From: Echinococcus granulosus
Taxonomy: Eukaryota; Platyhelminthes; Cestoda; Cyclophyllidea; Taeniidae
Reading direction: 5' to 3'
DNA length: 11,466 nucleotides
Assembly: GCF_000524195.1 (NCBI RefSeq)
Contig: NW_020170458.1
Span: 23,715-35,180, forward strand
The notes under the pieces are model-generated. The model was given only the letters and a program-made list of their open reading frames with translations. It ran no database searches and had not been told where the DNA came from. Made by a program: the position numbers and the translations under genes. The stretch's first letter is position 1, and each line of letters opens with the position of its first letter. Shown here piece after piece: positions 1-8,895 of the stretch.

Positions 1-1
1 A

Positions 2-124
2 GGTGGTCGTGACGGTGGTGCCACTTGGGATCCCGACTCGCCAAACTTTCAAAACCAAAAAACAGGTGTCGGTTTTGTGGCTTTTGGTATAAATCTTGAA
101 TATAGCTCGGAATTCCCTTACGGT
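2..124 (-). repeat. Dispersed repeat, copy 1 (inverted partner at 11120-11215)
   Basis: Two blocks match the far end of the window in reverse complement. Bases 2-21 match 11196-11215 at 19 of 20 positions, and bases 109-124 (GGAATTCCCTTACGGT) match 11120-11135 at all 16. Between them a GGG..TC..CGACTC segment is also shared, while the spacer differs (about 87 bases here, 60 in the partner). Block order and relative orientation are kept, so this is one repeat family rather than chance. No protein is encoded. The copy may continue off the window edge. The strand given is relative to the partner copy. Confidence 0.6.
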
Positions 125-161
125 TAAACACAAACTCATTGAAATTTTTGAATGATTCCGA

Positions 162-185
162 CTTGCTTATTTTGGTTTTTTTCAG
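162..185 (+). other. Intron-3'-end-like motif, expanded variant
   Basis: CTTGCTTATTTTGG is followed by a T run and CAG. It resembles the CTACTTATTYGRTTTCAG motif found further along, with a longer pyrimidine tract. It would be a good splice acceptor, but no convincing exon follows, since the next frame (206-397) lacks an ATG start. It could also be a member of a short dispersed repeat. Confidence 0.3.
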
Positions 186-410
186 ACCTAATTATTAACA
201 GTTAATTGCAAAAGCTTTTACCATCCGGTTCTCATATGGTTCCTCCTCTCGTAAAACCACGGATTTTCTTAAATCAAACACTCCCCACCTACGCTGGAGT
301 GGGATTCAGTGGCTCCGATCAAGTCTTCACCCTTTCTTCCGCCCGTTTTTCACATCTCATGCGAGCATCAACCTACGGATTCCTAAATCGAAGTTGAAGC
401 GACTAATGCG
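186..410. other. Stretch without a supportable gene
   Basis: A 63-codon open frame (206-397, plus) begins with TTG and shows no domain, signal peptide or composition typical of coding DNA. Nothing else is seen here. Confidence 0.5.
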
Positions 411-663
411 GGCACACCTTCTACAACAAGACGGAGGACCAGTAGGACTAACGCAGTGCCAGTCACCTCACCTTATCACTCATGTCTGCACTGGACTACC
501 TGATGTCACGGAAGGAACGGATGGAGATGCCGCATGAGGTGAACCTTCTTCTTCAGTGGTCCTTTTAACACCACGATCAGTTTTCCGCAAAGGATTTGGG
601 AGATTGTTGGTGGCGGAGGATTTGATGGTGCACTAGCAGACCGACAAACAGTCCGACTGTGCG
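411..663 (+). repeat. Diverged direct repeat, copy A
   Basis: This segment aligns along its length with 1297-1545. Shared anchors in the same order are ACACCTTCT at the left edge, AGTCACCTCACC (461-472 against 1347-1358), ATGTCTGYACTG, GAGGATTTGA (616-625 against 1498-1507) and CCGACTGTGCG at the right edge. By eye the copies are roughly two thirds identical with small indels. Similarity becomes patchy beyond 663 but may continue to about 910. No frame is conserved between copies, so this looks like old noncoding duplication. Confidence 0.6.
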
Positions 664-1296
664 TCTCATTCTAACTCCAACAAATTAAAATATGAGGAGT
701 GGTGTCACGGAATTGATGTCTCTCTATTATTCCAATCCTGAATTTACACGCTTGGCACTGGAAAGTAGTAGAGCGATGCAGAAGAGTTGGGAGGAGAGGA
801 AAGGCGACTAACGCGCTGGCTGCCTCTCTGGTTAAATGCATAAACGGCTAGGTGTTACCCTCATCAAGCAGTTGATGGGATGTAGTCGATCTCTTCGCCA
901 CTTCATTCCCTCCACTACAATCACTTACACCTGTTTGCTCCATTACAACTCTTGAGGATGGCAAAGTTGATGTCAACTAGCGGCCTGTGATGGCAACAAA
1001 TTTGCGCAATTCATCACCGAGTATCCGGTTTGACTTCCTATCTGTAGCACATTGTTCGGTCTCCTTCCATCTGCCTTGGACTTAAGCTTGAGCTGACACC
1101 CTAGTCACCTTCATTCCCCCCACCCTTATATGTACACTGAGTTTCTCCCATCAGCCGCTCTTTCTCATCACCGTCCAGGATGGAATGGGCTTCCCCACCT
1201 TTGCACAATACTTCATCCTCATCTCTGTTACTTTCCCACATCCCACACGGACATCATCACGTCGACGTCCAACCCAAATTTCCGGTGGAAGATGTA
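664..1296. other. Spacer between direct repeats, no supportable gene
   Basis: The left part (about 664-910) has scattered matches to 1546-1860, for example GAAAGTAGT and GCAGTTGATGG, so the duplicated unit may be about 0.9 kb long. A 62-codon frame starts at an ATG at 1180 and runs into repeat copy B, but it has no recognisable features. Confidence 0.4.
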
Positions 1297-1545
1297 GACA
1301 CACCTTCTCAGACACAAGTAAAACCTAGCCGGAGTAACGTGTTGGTAGTCACCTCACCCACTCACTGATGTCTGTACTGAGCTGACCTGTATCAGAGGAA
1401 GAGAAGGAAATATCACATGAGTGGAACCTACTAGTTCCATCAGGTCTTCTGCGGCAAGTCAGTTCCTCATGATGGATAGGAGAAACTGGAGAAGGGAGAG
1501 GATTTGACCGTGTGTACTAGAGCCGATACCTAAGCCGACTGTGCG
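1297..1545 (+). repeat. Diverged direct repeat, copy B
   Basis: This is the partner of 411-663, in the same orientation, about 886 bases downstream. The anchors are listed under copy A. The near-equal lengths (249 and 253 bases) and conserved order support a segmental duplication or two insertions of one element. No terminal repeats or target-site duplications are visible. Confidence 0.6.
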
Positions 1546-3445
1546 ACGATTTCTACATCAAATAAATGAGAAACGGTTAATCAAGTGGAAAGCCTTAAGA
1601 GTCTATTCCATTTGCAAGGCTTGTCGACTTCACCGATCTGCGTTTATCTCTCGCATGATGTCGAAAGTAGTGAGAATCCGTCATCCACGACGCTGCCCAA
1701 TATGGCGAAGCTTGGCCGTGAGGGTATTGCATATTTAGATGCCTTGTCAACATTCTCAATATTCAACAGAGGAAAAGAGAGCTCTACAATCGTCTCTATA
1801 GCAAATGGAACTGAGATGGAATCTTCTGTTTGCCATTGGCCTAACCGCAGTTGATGGCAAGCTTAGACTCTCCCTGTCCGTGGTAGTGGATCAAGGAAAT
1901 TGGACGAGAGCGCGAGGTTCTAAATGAGACATTGTCTGGAAGACCCAGCCTCTAGGCAAACAAAAAAGGAACGATTTCCACATGCGTACAAATAAGGGGA
2001 AGAGCGAGTGACCCTTGATACACACCACAGGATTTCACATATCATAGTCCCACATACAGCTTACAATGAATGCTACTCAATTCATTAATCAGTAGTGTGA
2101 CCACTGGGCACAATAGCAGTACCAATTTTGCAACTATAATCAAAAATTACACCACAGTTTCCATTTACTTGACCTTTAAGTGAGTTGTTAACACCAACTC
2201 TTATTTGTGCCATGGAAAATTGGCATCAGGATATAGGACTACGTGTCATGCTACAAAGTTGACAGCCTACCCTTTCTTCGGTGATTTGTGTGTCCAGCAC
2301 CCAATGTACATCACTCCAATGCAGTGCTTGTGTATGCTTGTTGGTACTTTGATGATCAAATTATTCTCCGATCGGCAGGCTCTTTCCTATACCACATCTT
2401 TACTTTGTGATGGTGACTCGACGTGTTGTTTTAGCTGTATCAAGGAAATGGTGCACGTGGATTGGTGTGACGGAGCAGCCCTGGACACAACGGTAAGGCT
2501 TCTCTGTGCTGCCTGCACCAAAGTAATTGGAGTAAGAGGGGACTAACATCAACTGGTCAAGTGTTTACGAGGGCTACGAGAGCAACGGACCAGTGCGTTG
2601 ACCTCACCACCCTTCCAGACAATCGCCATAGGTGTGGGGTTTGAGAAGTGTCCACGGGTCCCGAACATTAACCGACACAATGATTTGTCACAATAGTGGG
2701 TGATGGGAGTAAGCCCCGCATATTGACGTCCAAGTGCAAACTGATTCACTTGGTAAGATTACTCAACGACGCAATCTCTCGCCTGCTTTACACTGCTCAA
2801 CAGCTTGCTTCAAGGAGATGCGTCCGGTTAAGTGAGATGAGAAGTGGAAAAACCCACAAGTTTGTATTGCCAAATTCGACCTTCTTCCTATTTTGCCTAC
2901 TCACACGCCCACTAACTGTCGCGATGGTAGTGAGTACCTACATTCCCCACTACTGCTCGCGTCCAACCTCCGCGATTGCATTGTTGTTGAATTGCGCAAT
3001 TTGACAGGCACACGGTTGCGCAAAGCGTCATTTCCAGCATTTCGTGCATAGCATTTAATAATGACAACGAGATCAGCGACATCGGGTTCTCCCTAACCCT
3101 GAACCTAGCTCTGTTTTCCATCCATCGGTTTCGGACTTTGTCAATCCGCAAGTGAGGTTTACGGCCGGTAAGCCTCAATGGCTGAGTAGTTGAGTGTCAC
3201 ATTCGTAAATCGGGGCTTGCGAGGCCGTTGGTGTGGATGCCGATCACGTCGTGTGATATCAAGGTATCCTGTTAGAAGGAGGTAGGAATTGCACGTCCTC
3301 CTGATCGCACCTTATTTTACTCATTTAAAAGTGAAATCCCACTCATGTGTCAAAGAAAAGAAATACTATTAGACTACTGCTCCATCAACTGGACTGTGGA
3401 ATCTGAACCCTTACGTCTCAACCTCCGCCCTGGGTGTGAAAAACC
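1546..3445. other. 1.9 kb without a supportable gene
   Basis: Several open frames of 60 to 113 codons occur on both strands. The longest (2205-2546, plus) is Cys-rich but starts with TTG and has no membrane segment or known spacing of cysteines. None shows a start context, splice signal or composition that lifts it above chance. A GC-richer segment at about 3180-3310 may be an old repeat, but no second copy was found in the window. Confidence 0.4.
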
Positions 3446-3739
3446 ATGGCAGCACGGTTGACCGATTTGCAGCTGCAGTGTCACCAGCGCGGAGACACGG
3501 CTGATTCCCCCACCCCACCCCCTTACTGCCGCTTTGATTTGCCGACTTCTCGAAGTGAGTACTACCTACACCTACTTATTCGATTTCAGCGTCCACCACC
3601 TGCATGTTGTTGGTACTGGAATTCTGCAGCTGTAGGAAAGATTATCGCAATTGACTGGCTTCCAGGGATTTTTGGCCAAGCCAAGGTAGATGACAGAGAT
3701 GATAACCCACGTGGGCTGATCAAGAAAAGTAGAAGGTAA
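3446..3739 (+). CDS. Hypothetical 97-residue frame, possible 35-base intron inside
   Basis: No family is recognised. The ATG lies in a strong eukaryotic start context (AAACCATGG). The predicted protein starts MAARLTDLQLQC, has a Pro/Thr-rich stretch near residues 21-27 and a basic end (KKSRR). Bases 3555-3589 begin GTGAGT and end TTTCAG, exactly like a very short intron. Removing them shifts the frame and gives a shorter product ending near 3650, so either the unspliced 97-residue reading or the spliced one could be real. The intron-like segment ends in the 18-base motif found elsewhere in the window. An overlapping minus-strand frame (3572-3763) also exists. Without homology this remains a weak call. 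Confidence 0.3.
   Translation: MAARLTDLQLQCHQRGDTADSPTPPPYCRFDLPTSRSEYYLHLLIRFQRPPPACCWYWNSAAVGKIIAIDWLPGIFGQAKVDDRDDNPRGLIKKSRR
3572..3589 (+). other. Intron-3'-end-like motif, copy 1
   Basis: CTACTTATTCGATTTCAG is preceded 17 bases upstream by the donor-like GTGAGT at 3555-3560. It contains a possible branch-point sequence (CTTAT) a short distance before the terminal CAG. Read in frame in the 3446 frame it encodes LLIRFQ, the same peptide as the copy at 10029-10046. Confidence 0.45.
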
Positions 3740-4710
3740 GATCTCCATGGCAAATACTAACAAAGGGCGGAAACAGCGTTCGCACCGCGAAACCTCTGCT
3801 AATTTGCAATACCTCGTCCTAGTTGTGATGTGGCAGGCGATATTAAGAATGACCTTGTCGCGGTAGAATCAGATGCGCTTCCATCAGTCTACTTTTCCCT
3901 GGATATAGGAACTTAAATAGGATCTGGGGAGTGAACTTCAAGCGAAACGAGAAATCGCATTTCGATTGCAGATGAACCACATCGAAAGATTTCTCGTCCT
4001 AATTGGAATAGGTCCCAATTTTACCGGCTTGAGTAGGTTGTTTGCAAGGACCGACAGAATGTGGAGGTAGCCCCCAACGCATAATTATCGAATAGGGGTG
4101 ACGACAGGGCTACACAAATTCCCAATAGCTGTAATGAAGCAGACTGTATCCTGTGTATCAGCCCCAGTCCCTTTGCCAAGATCGAGCAAATTCTCTTTTG
4201 CTGTATTGCTTTGGTATAAGCACCTACTCATCCCTTAATTAGTAGTTGAAAGTGGCCCATGCGCACACTCTCTCTAAAAGAAGTAACGGTTGAGGTCGCA
4301 CGCCATCCAAATATACCCATTAAGAAGACAAATAAAGAGAAGCTGTCAAAACATCTGCTTATTATCGGCAATTAATTCCTTAGGCTGTTCCCTGAGGGTC
4401 GCTCAAATAGAACTAGTAGCATGATACCTTGCCCCTCCGTGCCCTTTACCCTCCTCGGGACGCTCATATTGGCTAAGTAGTATGACGACTGCTTTCTCGA
4501 TTATTTATAATGTCAAAAGCATTCTGCTGCTCCCAATTTGAGTGGCCAGAACTTATAATTTCCCGCATAGTACCTACAGAAAGGGCTTAGCGATGTTTCA
4601 GAAAACAAGATAAAAAGGTCGGAGATGAGTCATCACACCTATTGAAAGGTCCCGCACCCACCCATTCCTCCGCCTATGTGCCCTGAGTCCTGTGTTCAAC
4701 CGTGGTCATC
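3740..4710. other. About 1 kb without a supportable gene
   Basis: No open frame of more than about 60 codons lies here and no repeat was matched inside the window. The base composition resembles ordinary intergenic or intronic DNA. Confidence 0.5.
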
Positions 4711-5070
4711 TCAACTTTGAGTCATCGAACCCCGAGCAGTCGCCTCATTCATCTTGAGGCTGCTAAGAATCCCTGCTATTCGACGTGTTTCTGCGGCCTG
4801 AGTTGAAATTTTGAACCAACTGATATTTGCCCTCTGAAAGTAGGAGTGGATGCATGCTGTCGTACAAAATTTGTCGGCTTCACAACCACCGCCTGTGTGA
4901 TAAGCGAATGTGCTAAAACTATGCCAAATAGGAGTGAAATTGAAGCCCAACACCATCAATGTCGTCAGATCACACAGTTCTATTGAAGTACATCTGGATA
5001 TGGTCGGGTAAATCGAAATAGGACCTTGGGGAGTAGTTGGATTAGAAAGGCTAATGGACGACAACAGCAT
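4711..5070 (-). CDS. Hypothetical 119-residue frame or exon
   Basis: The frame opens at an ATG (5068-5070 on the plus strand) and closes at 4711. No family is recognised. The last 28 residues (beginning AAETRRIAGILSSL) read like an amphipathic helix and follow an acceptor-like sequence ending CAACTCAG, so only this part may be an exon. The rest is Ser/Thr/Ile-rich with no clear domain. It lies downstream, on the same strand, of the membrane-protein candidate at 5233-5508, but an AATAAA at 5080-5085 between them argues for separate transcripts. It could be a chance frame. Confidence 0.2.
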   Translation of the reverse strand: MLLSSISLSNPTTPQGPISIYPTISRCTSIELCDLTTLMVLGFNFTPIWHSFSTFAYHTGGGCEADKFCTTACIHSYFQRANISWFKISTQAAETRRIAGILSSLKMNEATARGSMTQS

Positions 5071-5079
5071 AGACCTGCT

Positions 5080-5085
5080 TTTATT
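5080..5085 (-). terminator. Candidate polyadenylation signal (AATAAA)
   Basis: The minus strand reads AATAAA here, about 150 bases beyond the stop of the membrane-protein candidate at 5233. The position suits a short 3' untranslated region. A hexamer occurs often by chance, so support is modest. Confidence 0.3.
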
Positions 5086-5232
5086 GACAGTTTCTTACCA
5101 ATAACCAAGACAAGCGAAAACGGGGCATTCGAGATGGCATCATGTTGAAGTTAGACAGCTAGCTGGATGAGGTGGTCAGTGCTGAGTGCATGAGCCCAGG
5201 GTAGATGGCCACTTTTTCCCCAGGCGGTCAGC

Positions 5233-5508
5233 TCAACAATCACGTGTGGAGGTTTGGGAAGGAAAGGGGAGGAGGAAGATGCGGTAGAACAGCCTACCAT
5301 TCAAAAACATTCTCCGGTTGTGTTTCACATCCCGATTGACGAAATAACCCGTTGACATTTGCGTCAAACAGAAGTGGAAAATAATGAACACTATCAAGAT
5401 GGTGGATGCCAAAACCATGGCAAGTTGCAAGAGGTTTAAGAAACGACCATCCTGATGACTATCCATTTGTTGCTCGACCGCCCAAAATGGGACGAGAAGC
5501 GCTTTCAT
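5233..5508 (-). CDS. Candidate single-pass membrane protein, 91 residues, or its last exon
   Basis: No family is recognised. The ATG at 5506-5508 has A at -3 and is the first ATG in the frame. Residues about 26-48 form one uninterrupted hydrophobic segment (LLQLAMVLASTILIVFIIFH), long enough to cross a membrane. It is followed by a polar stretch with basic clusters (KHNRR near 62-66), which would favour a cytoplasmic C-terminal side. There is no cleavable signal peptide pattern. Alternatively the frame is a terminal exon: a CAG at 5452-5454 (minus) could be an acceptor in phase 0, joining the candidate exon at 5654-5749, which also ends in phase 0. An AATAAA follows at 5080. A longer frame overlaps on the opposite strand (5455-5922), but the membrane segment lies mostly outside that overlap. 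Confidence 0.4.
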   Translation of the reverse strand: MKALLVPFWAVEQQMDSHQDGRFLNLLQLAMVLASTILIVFIIFHFCLTQMSTGYFVNRDVKHNRRMFLNGRLFYRIFLLPFPSQTSTRDC

Positions 5509-5922
5509 TATTTCAACGTTCAATTCTCAAACGACCGAATCACTGCCCTCACTTCTCAAACACGACACAAAGCCATAGGCGGCGGGTGGGCAAAAAACAC
5601 TCGTCTCACAAACCCTCCCCGAGAGATAAGGGGGAAAGGCTTTGCTGACTTACCGCCATCCCGCCTGTTCGCCTCATTTGTTCCAAGACATTATAGGATA
5701 ACACATTGGAGCGAAGTGGAAACGGAGGTGTCTGTCTACGTTCCTTTCCCTGACATCAAGCTTGACGTTGTCAACTTTCCGTTCGCCCCTCATCCCACTG
5801 CGAACCTAACCACCTCCAACAGACACATGCATCGATGTGTCAGTTTAAAGCCAATTACTTCCATGATGTCAAAGGTGAAGCTTAACGAAAAAGGCAGCTA
5901 CTTTTTGTACAGTTTATTGTAA
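5455..5922 (+). CDS. Longest open frame in the window, 155 residues, unrecognised
   Basis: The frame starts at an ATG in a weak context (C at -3) and ends at TAA. It is the longest single frame, but a frame of this length is expected by chance about once in a window of this size and composition. The protein is mixed, with an aromatic and acidic stretch around residues 82-100 (HWSEVETEVSVYVPFPDIKL) and no membrane segment or recognisable motif. The minus strand beneath it has a good splice donor (GTAAGT at 5653-5648) and another plausible exon, so it may be only a shadow. No polyadenylation hexamer follows closely. Confidence 0.25.
   Translation: MTIHLLLDRPKWDEKRFHYFNVQFSNDRITALTSQTRHKAIGGGWAKNTRLTNPPREIRGKGFADLPPSRLFASFVPRHYRITHWSEVETEVSVYVPFPDIKLDVVNFPFAPHPTANLTTSNRHMHRCVSLKPITSMMSKVKLNEKGSYFLYSLL
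5654..5749 (-). other. Candidate internal exon, 96 bases, phase 0 at both ends
   Basis: On the minus strand a TGTCAG acceptor-like sequence precedes 5749 and a strong donor, GCG|GTAAGTC, follows 5654. The open frame between them encodes 32 residues including SNVLSYNVLEQMRRTGGMA, which looks helical. Its exact multiple-of-three length and phase 0 ends allow it to join the membrane-protein frame at 5451 across a 202-base intron. The acceptor has a poor pyrimidine tract, which is the weak point. Confidence 0.25.
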
Positions 5923-6400
5923 ATAATGAAGGAAGACAGGAGTCGGTGATTAGAGTTTGCAAATACCAAATAATATAATCATTATTCCGCCATCTCTGCA
6001 ATGAACATGTAAAAGACTAACAGCCTGTCGAATTTCATCCAACAGCACGATCTAATTCGAGAGGGGGGGTGGAGGAGGGAGAGGAAAAAGGAAAGGTTGA
6101 CTTAGCAATAATGAGGAAAAAAACCAAGGAGGAAATCAAGCGAAAAAGGGGTAGTCACTGCTTTAACAACCTATTTTACCCACCTTCTAGTCTCTAACGA
6201 GAAGGAATAACCTAGTTTACAAAACACCATGGAAATAAGAATTACGAACAGATCGCTCGATCATCTCTAATCCCTTTCATTTAGGGACTACATACGTACC
6301 CCATCATCCAAGTTTTAACCAGTCGTGAACCGTTAAGTTTGAAAGATCACAATCAAAGGCGGTAGTTCGTTAGAAGCTTCAAGTAGAAATAAAGGAAAAA
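5923..6400. other. Stretch without a gene, includes a purine tract
   Basis: No convincing frame. Bases 6061-6096 are almost pure purine on the plus strand (a run of seven G, then GGA and GA-rich units, with one T). The rest is AT-rich. It could be the upstream region of the frame at 6401. Confidence 0.5.
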
Positions 6401-6634
6401 ATGAAAATTTACGCGGTCATAAACTGCTCCAAGTTTTGCGCTTGCGGGTGCTGCAATCTCGTCCACTCCATCAGGAGAAGAAGGCGATCTACTCCAAAAC
6501 TAAGCGGCTGCTGCAAAGTTTACCCTCCTAAGAAGGGGAAATATATCTCATCCTTATCCTTATTCGGAGAGTCGATGGTTTACTTCGTACCAGTCGTCTA
6601 CAAGAAAGACTATGGGGAATCAATGTGGATTTAG
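6401..6634 (+). CDS. Small Cys- and Arg-rich hypothetical protein, 77 residues
   Basis: No family is recognised. The ATG sits in AAAAAATGAAA, with A at -3, and an AATAAA follows 123 bases after the stop. The N-terminal part has a cysteine cluster at residues 9, 13, 15, 17 and 18, then five arginines in a row (25-29), then a second Cys pair (37-38). The C-terminal half is Tyr/Val/Lys-rich. There is no hydrophobic signal peptide long enough to call secretion, and the cysteine spacing fits no domain I can name. Other frames overlap at the 3' end, including a 50-codon one ending near 6684. It may be a chance frame. Confidence 0.3.
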   Translation: MKIYAVINCSKFCACGCCNLVHSIRRRRRSTPKLSGCCKVYPPKKGKYISSLSLFGESMVYFVPVVYKKDYGESMWI

Positions 6635-6756
6635 CCTCAAAAACTGGTGAGGAAATTATCATTTTCAATGAGAAGATAGAGTAATTAAATAGGTGAACAG
6701 TTGGAGTGAACAGCTCAGAACTGCTACATTAATGGTCACCTGGAGAGATGGAACGG

Positions 6757-6762
6757 AATAAA
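6757..6762 (+). terminator. Candidate polyadenylation signal (AATAAA)
   Basis: This canonical hexamer lies 123 bases downstream of the stop of the 6401-6634 frame, at a plausible distance for a short 3' untranslated region. It is the only reason to link it to that frame. Confidence 0.25.
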
Positions 6763-6838
6763 TTCACCAACAACAACATCAGCATTATTTAGGTTGCCGA
6801 AGTTAAGTCAGGGAAGGCTTGAGTGGGCCTTGTCTTTG

Positions 6839-7487
6839 CTACTCTCCCGATCTGGGATCTTTTTGTTTTTTTTCAGATCTAGTCTGAAGAAGATTAGCCG
6901 AAGGAAGTTTGTCTTCTTTGCTACTTCCCCCCTCCGTCAACCCTGTGTCATTACCGAATCCGAACTGAAATAAATTTGCCAAATTACGGTGACGATATGA
7001 ATGTACCTCTCTCTTCAGTACCACCACTAGATTAAGGGGGAGACCAGAATTCCCGTGAGGCGTCAAAATAGCAGTAATTACTTAGATGCTAAACTAAATA
7101 TCAGTCTTCTGGGAATCATTGACAGATTTATGGGCAGTCTGTTTGCTACTTCCTTATCATGATCACATCGAAAGTGAAGCTAAAGTTAGGTGACCGAAGC
7201 AGAAATGGAATACATGGTTAAGATTTCGTCTCCTTCTAAAAGACTTGAATATTTTTCCCTGTGACACTTACCACATCTGAATTTTGAATCAGTTTTAAGA
7301 CGAGACTTTCCAAAGCAAGAACCTTTTGCCTAAAGAGCAATTCCTTTTCTTGCCTAAGTAAAATTGGGAAACATAACCAATCAGAGATGTAAGAAGAAAA
7401 ATCTCTGCCTCGGTCGTTTGGGATGTTACAGGCAAAAAGTTTCGCGCATGTTACCGGTCGAGATAGAAGACAATGAAATAGCAGCAT
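6839..7487 (-). CDS. Two-exon gene model, 113 residues, short coiled coil and acidic/basic polar tail
   Basis: Exon 1 runs 7487-7272 (72 codons) and exon 2 runs 6964-6839 (41 codons plus TAG), with a 307-base intron. The donor GTG|GTAAGTG and the acceptor AAATTTATTTCAG are both strong, and both exons meet in phase 0. The ATG at 7485-7487 is the first after an in-frame TAA, though its start context is weak. The end of exon 1 reads as a coiled-coil helix (QEKELLFRQKVLALESLVLK, roughly residues 46-65). Exon 2 is Gly/Ser/Lys-rich and looks disordered. A second good acceptor at 7354-7355 (TTTACTTAG) would instead make an 82-base internal exon, 7353-7272, with further exons upstream. No family is recognised. 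No AATAAA is seen shortly after the stop. Plus-strand frames overlap exon 2. Confidence 0.45.
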
Positions 7488-8329
7488 ACGAACTACTTAT
7501 TCAAAAACGGAAATTCTTTCTTTAAGTATACATAAGGGGATCTCTCACCAAAAAACCTGCACAGCTAAACTTGGAAGAATAGATGAACCCATAAAAATAA
7601 GGTTATTCCATGTGGTAAAGGCCTTCAACGCCAAAAATAATGAAAAATTGCGTGTTTTTAATCCAAGACCTATTTCCACAAACCTTGTTAGAGAAAAAGG
7701 ACTCATTCAGTCTCTACAATGGGCAGTAAAATGATGACTTGCTGATTCAAGTGAACACACCAAACCCAATGTGCCTGAGGTAGTGCTGGTGAGCTGCCTC
7801 TCCACGGGGTCAAGTATCATTCGCAGAGTGGAGTTTGCCTCGAAAATCTAAAGTAAGAAGTCACTGTTATCGCAAAATATCCTTACTAGCTGGACAAAAA
7901 AAGTGCACAATTATTGACCGGGAACTGTGCTTTTAACACCATCTACTTCTAAAATGCGAAAGGAAAATTATACCGCAACTAATGTTTCCCATGGAACGGT
8001 TCACCTTATCAACGACCCTCCTCTACTATGAGGAAACCAAAAGAATTTGAAACATAAATTCGACCAAATATCATTTAAATGAGCAAGACCAAAGGATCAA
8101 ATGCCCACCGATTCATCGCAAACTGAAGTGGAAGGATTTGATGATGCCTGGCAAGTGGGGCAAATTATGGGAAGACTGGGCACAAAATACAGTGAATGAC
8201 ATTAAAGAGTATTGGCTTACAACTCCGTACTAATCTTGAACATGCTCTTCAAAGAACCGTTCAAAGCTGCCGCTAGCACCCTCCCAACCCAGCATCAGCA
8301 ATACAATGAACTTGTTGCGCGACCATACT
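7488..8329. other. Stretch without a supportable gene
   Basis: A 53-codon minus-strand frame (ATG near 7708, hydrophobic) ends just past a GTGAGA donor-like site at about 7548, so a small upstream exon is conceivable. Its leading residues follow directly after a stop, and other frames overlap it equally well. The partial motif CTACTTATTC at 7493 lacks the TTTCAG end. Confidence 0.4.
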
Positions 8330-8366
8330 GGGCGCGTATAGCGGGGGCTTAAATAAAGCTACGCCC
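8330..8366. repeat. Imperfect inverted repeat (hairpin)
   Basis: The left arm 8330-8342 (GGGCGCGTATAGC) pairs with the right arm 8358-8366 (GCTACGCCC) with small bulges, around a loop containing CTTAAATAAA. It marks the sharp switch from GC-rich to AT-rich sequence. It could be the end of a small inserted element, but no matching end is seen. Confidence 0.4.
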
Positions 8367-8379
8367 GAAAAATAAAATC

Positions 8380-8660
8380 GTCAGTATTCTGTGCATTTTT
8401 CATGCAATGTTGCTATTCTAAGCAAGCTTTTAAACACAAAGAGTGTTTTTGGATTTTAATTTATGTCACTTAAAAAGCTTTGATGCACACGTAATTTTGG
8501 ATTGATTGGATTATTTCTTTTTAATTTAAATAACTTTTACTGCAGACTATATCCTAACATCTTGCAAAAAATTTATTTTAGCGCCATTGATCAACAGTAA
8601 AATTGCAAAAACTGCAGAAATTTGGATAGAAAATACATTACAAACACCTTAAATATCTTA
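8380..8660. other. AT-rich island
   Basis: This segment is visibly richer in A and T than its flanks, with many TTTAA and AAAAA runs and no useful open frame. It starts right after the hairpin at 8330-8366. It could be an insertion or simply noncoding DNA. Confidence 0.45.
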
Positions 8661-8811
8661 GAGGCTACTGCCATGGTTCCGGGTGCGAATGCAATCTGAG
8701 CAGATTTAAGTGCCAACTTTATCAATCGCAAGGTTTGACAAGCTGCCAGCCGCGGCGTTGTCTTTTGGATTCATAAGCCAGAGTAGTTTCGAAGAACACA
8801 ATAACTGATGC

Positions 8812-8859
8812 ACAGATCTTAGGAAGCATTAGCATGGTCTAAAGATCTCTAAGATCTGT
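8812..8859. repeat. Perfect 10-base inverted repeat (hairpin)
   Basis: ACAGATCTTA at 8812-8821 is the exact reverse complement of TAAGATCTGT at 8850-8859, with a 28-base loop that holds a third AGATCT. Arms and spacing would allow a stem-loop. There is no U run after it, and terminators of this sort are not expected in a eukaryote. Function unknown. Confidence 0.5.
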
Positions 8860-8895
8860 AATCCCTGCGTAGCACCTAAACAAAATATTGACTCT

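Noticed and set aside
2205..2546. 113-codon Cys-rich plus frame
   Set aside because: It begins with TTG, has no splice or start support, and its cysteines fit no known pattern. Its length is expected by chance.
6858..6974. Plus-strand terminal exon after a strong T-rich acceptor (CAG at 6874-6876), ending at TAA overlapping AATAAA
   Set aside because: It overlaps exon 2 of the minus-strand model, where the same bases encode a Lys-rich stretch. No plus-strand upstream exon with a matching phase was found, so it is only an alternative.
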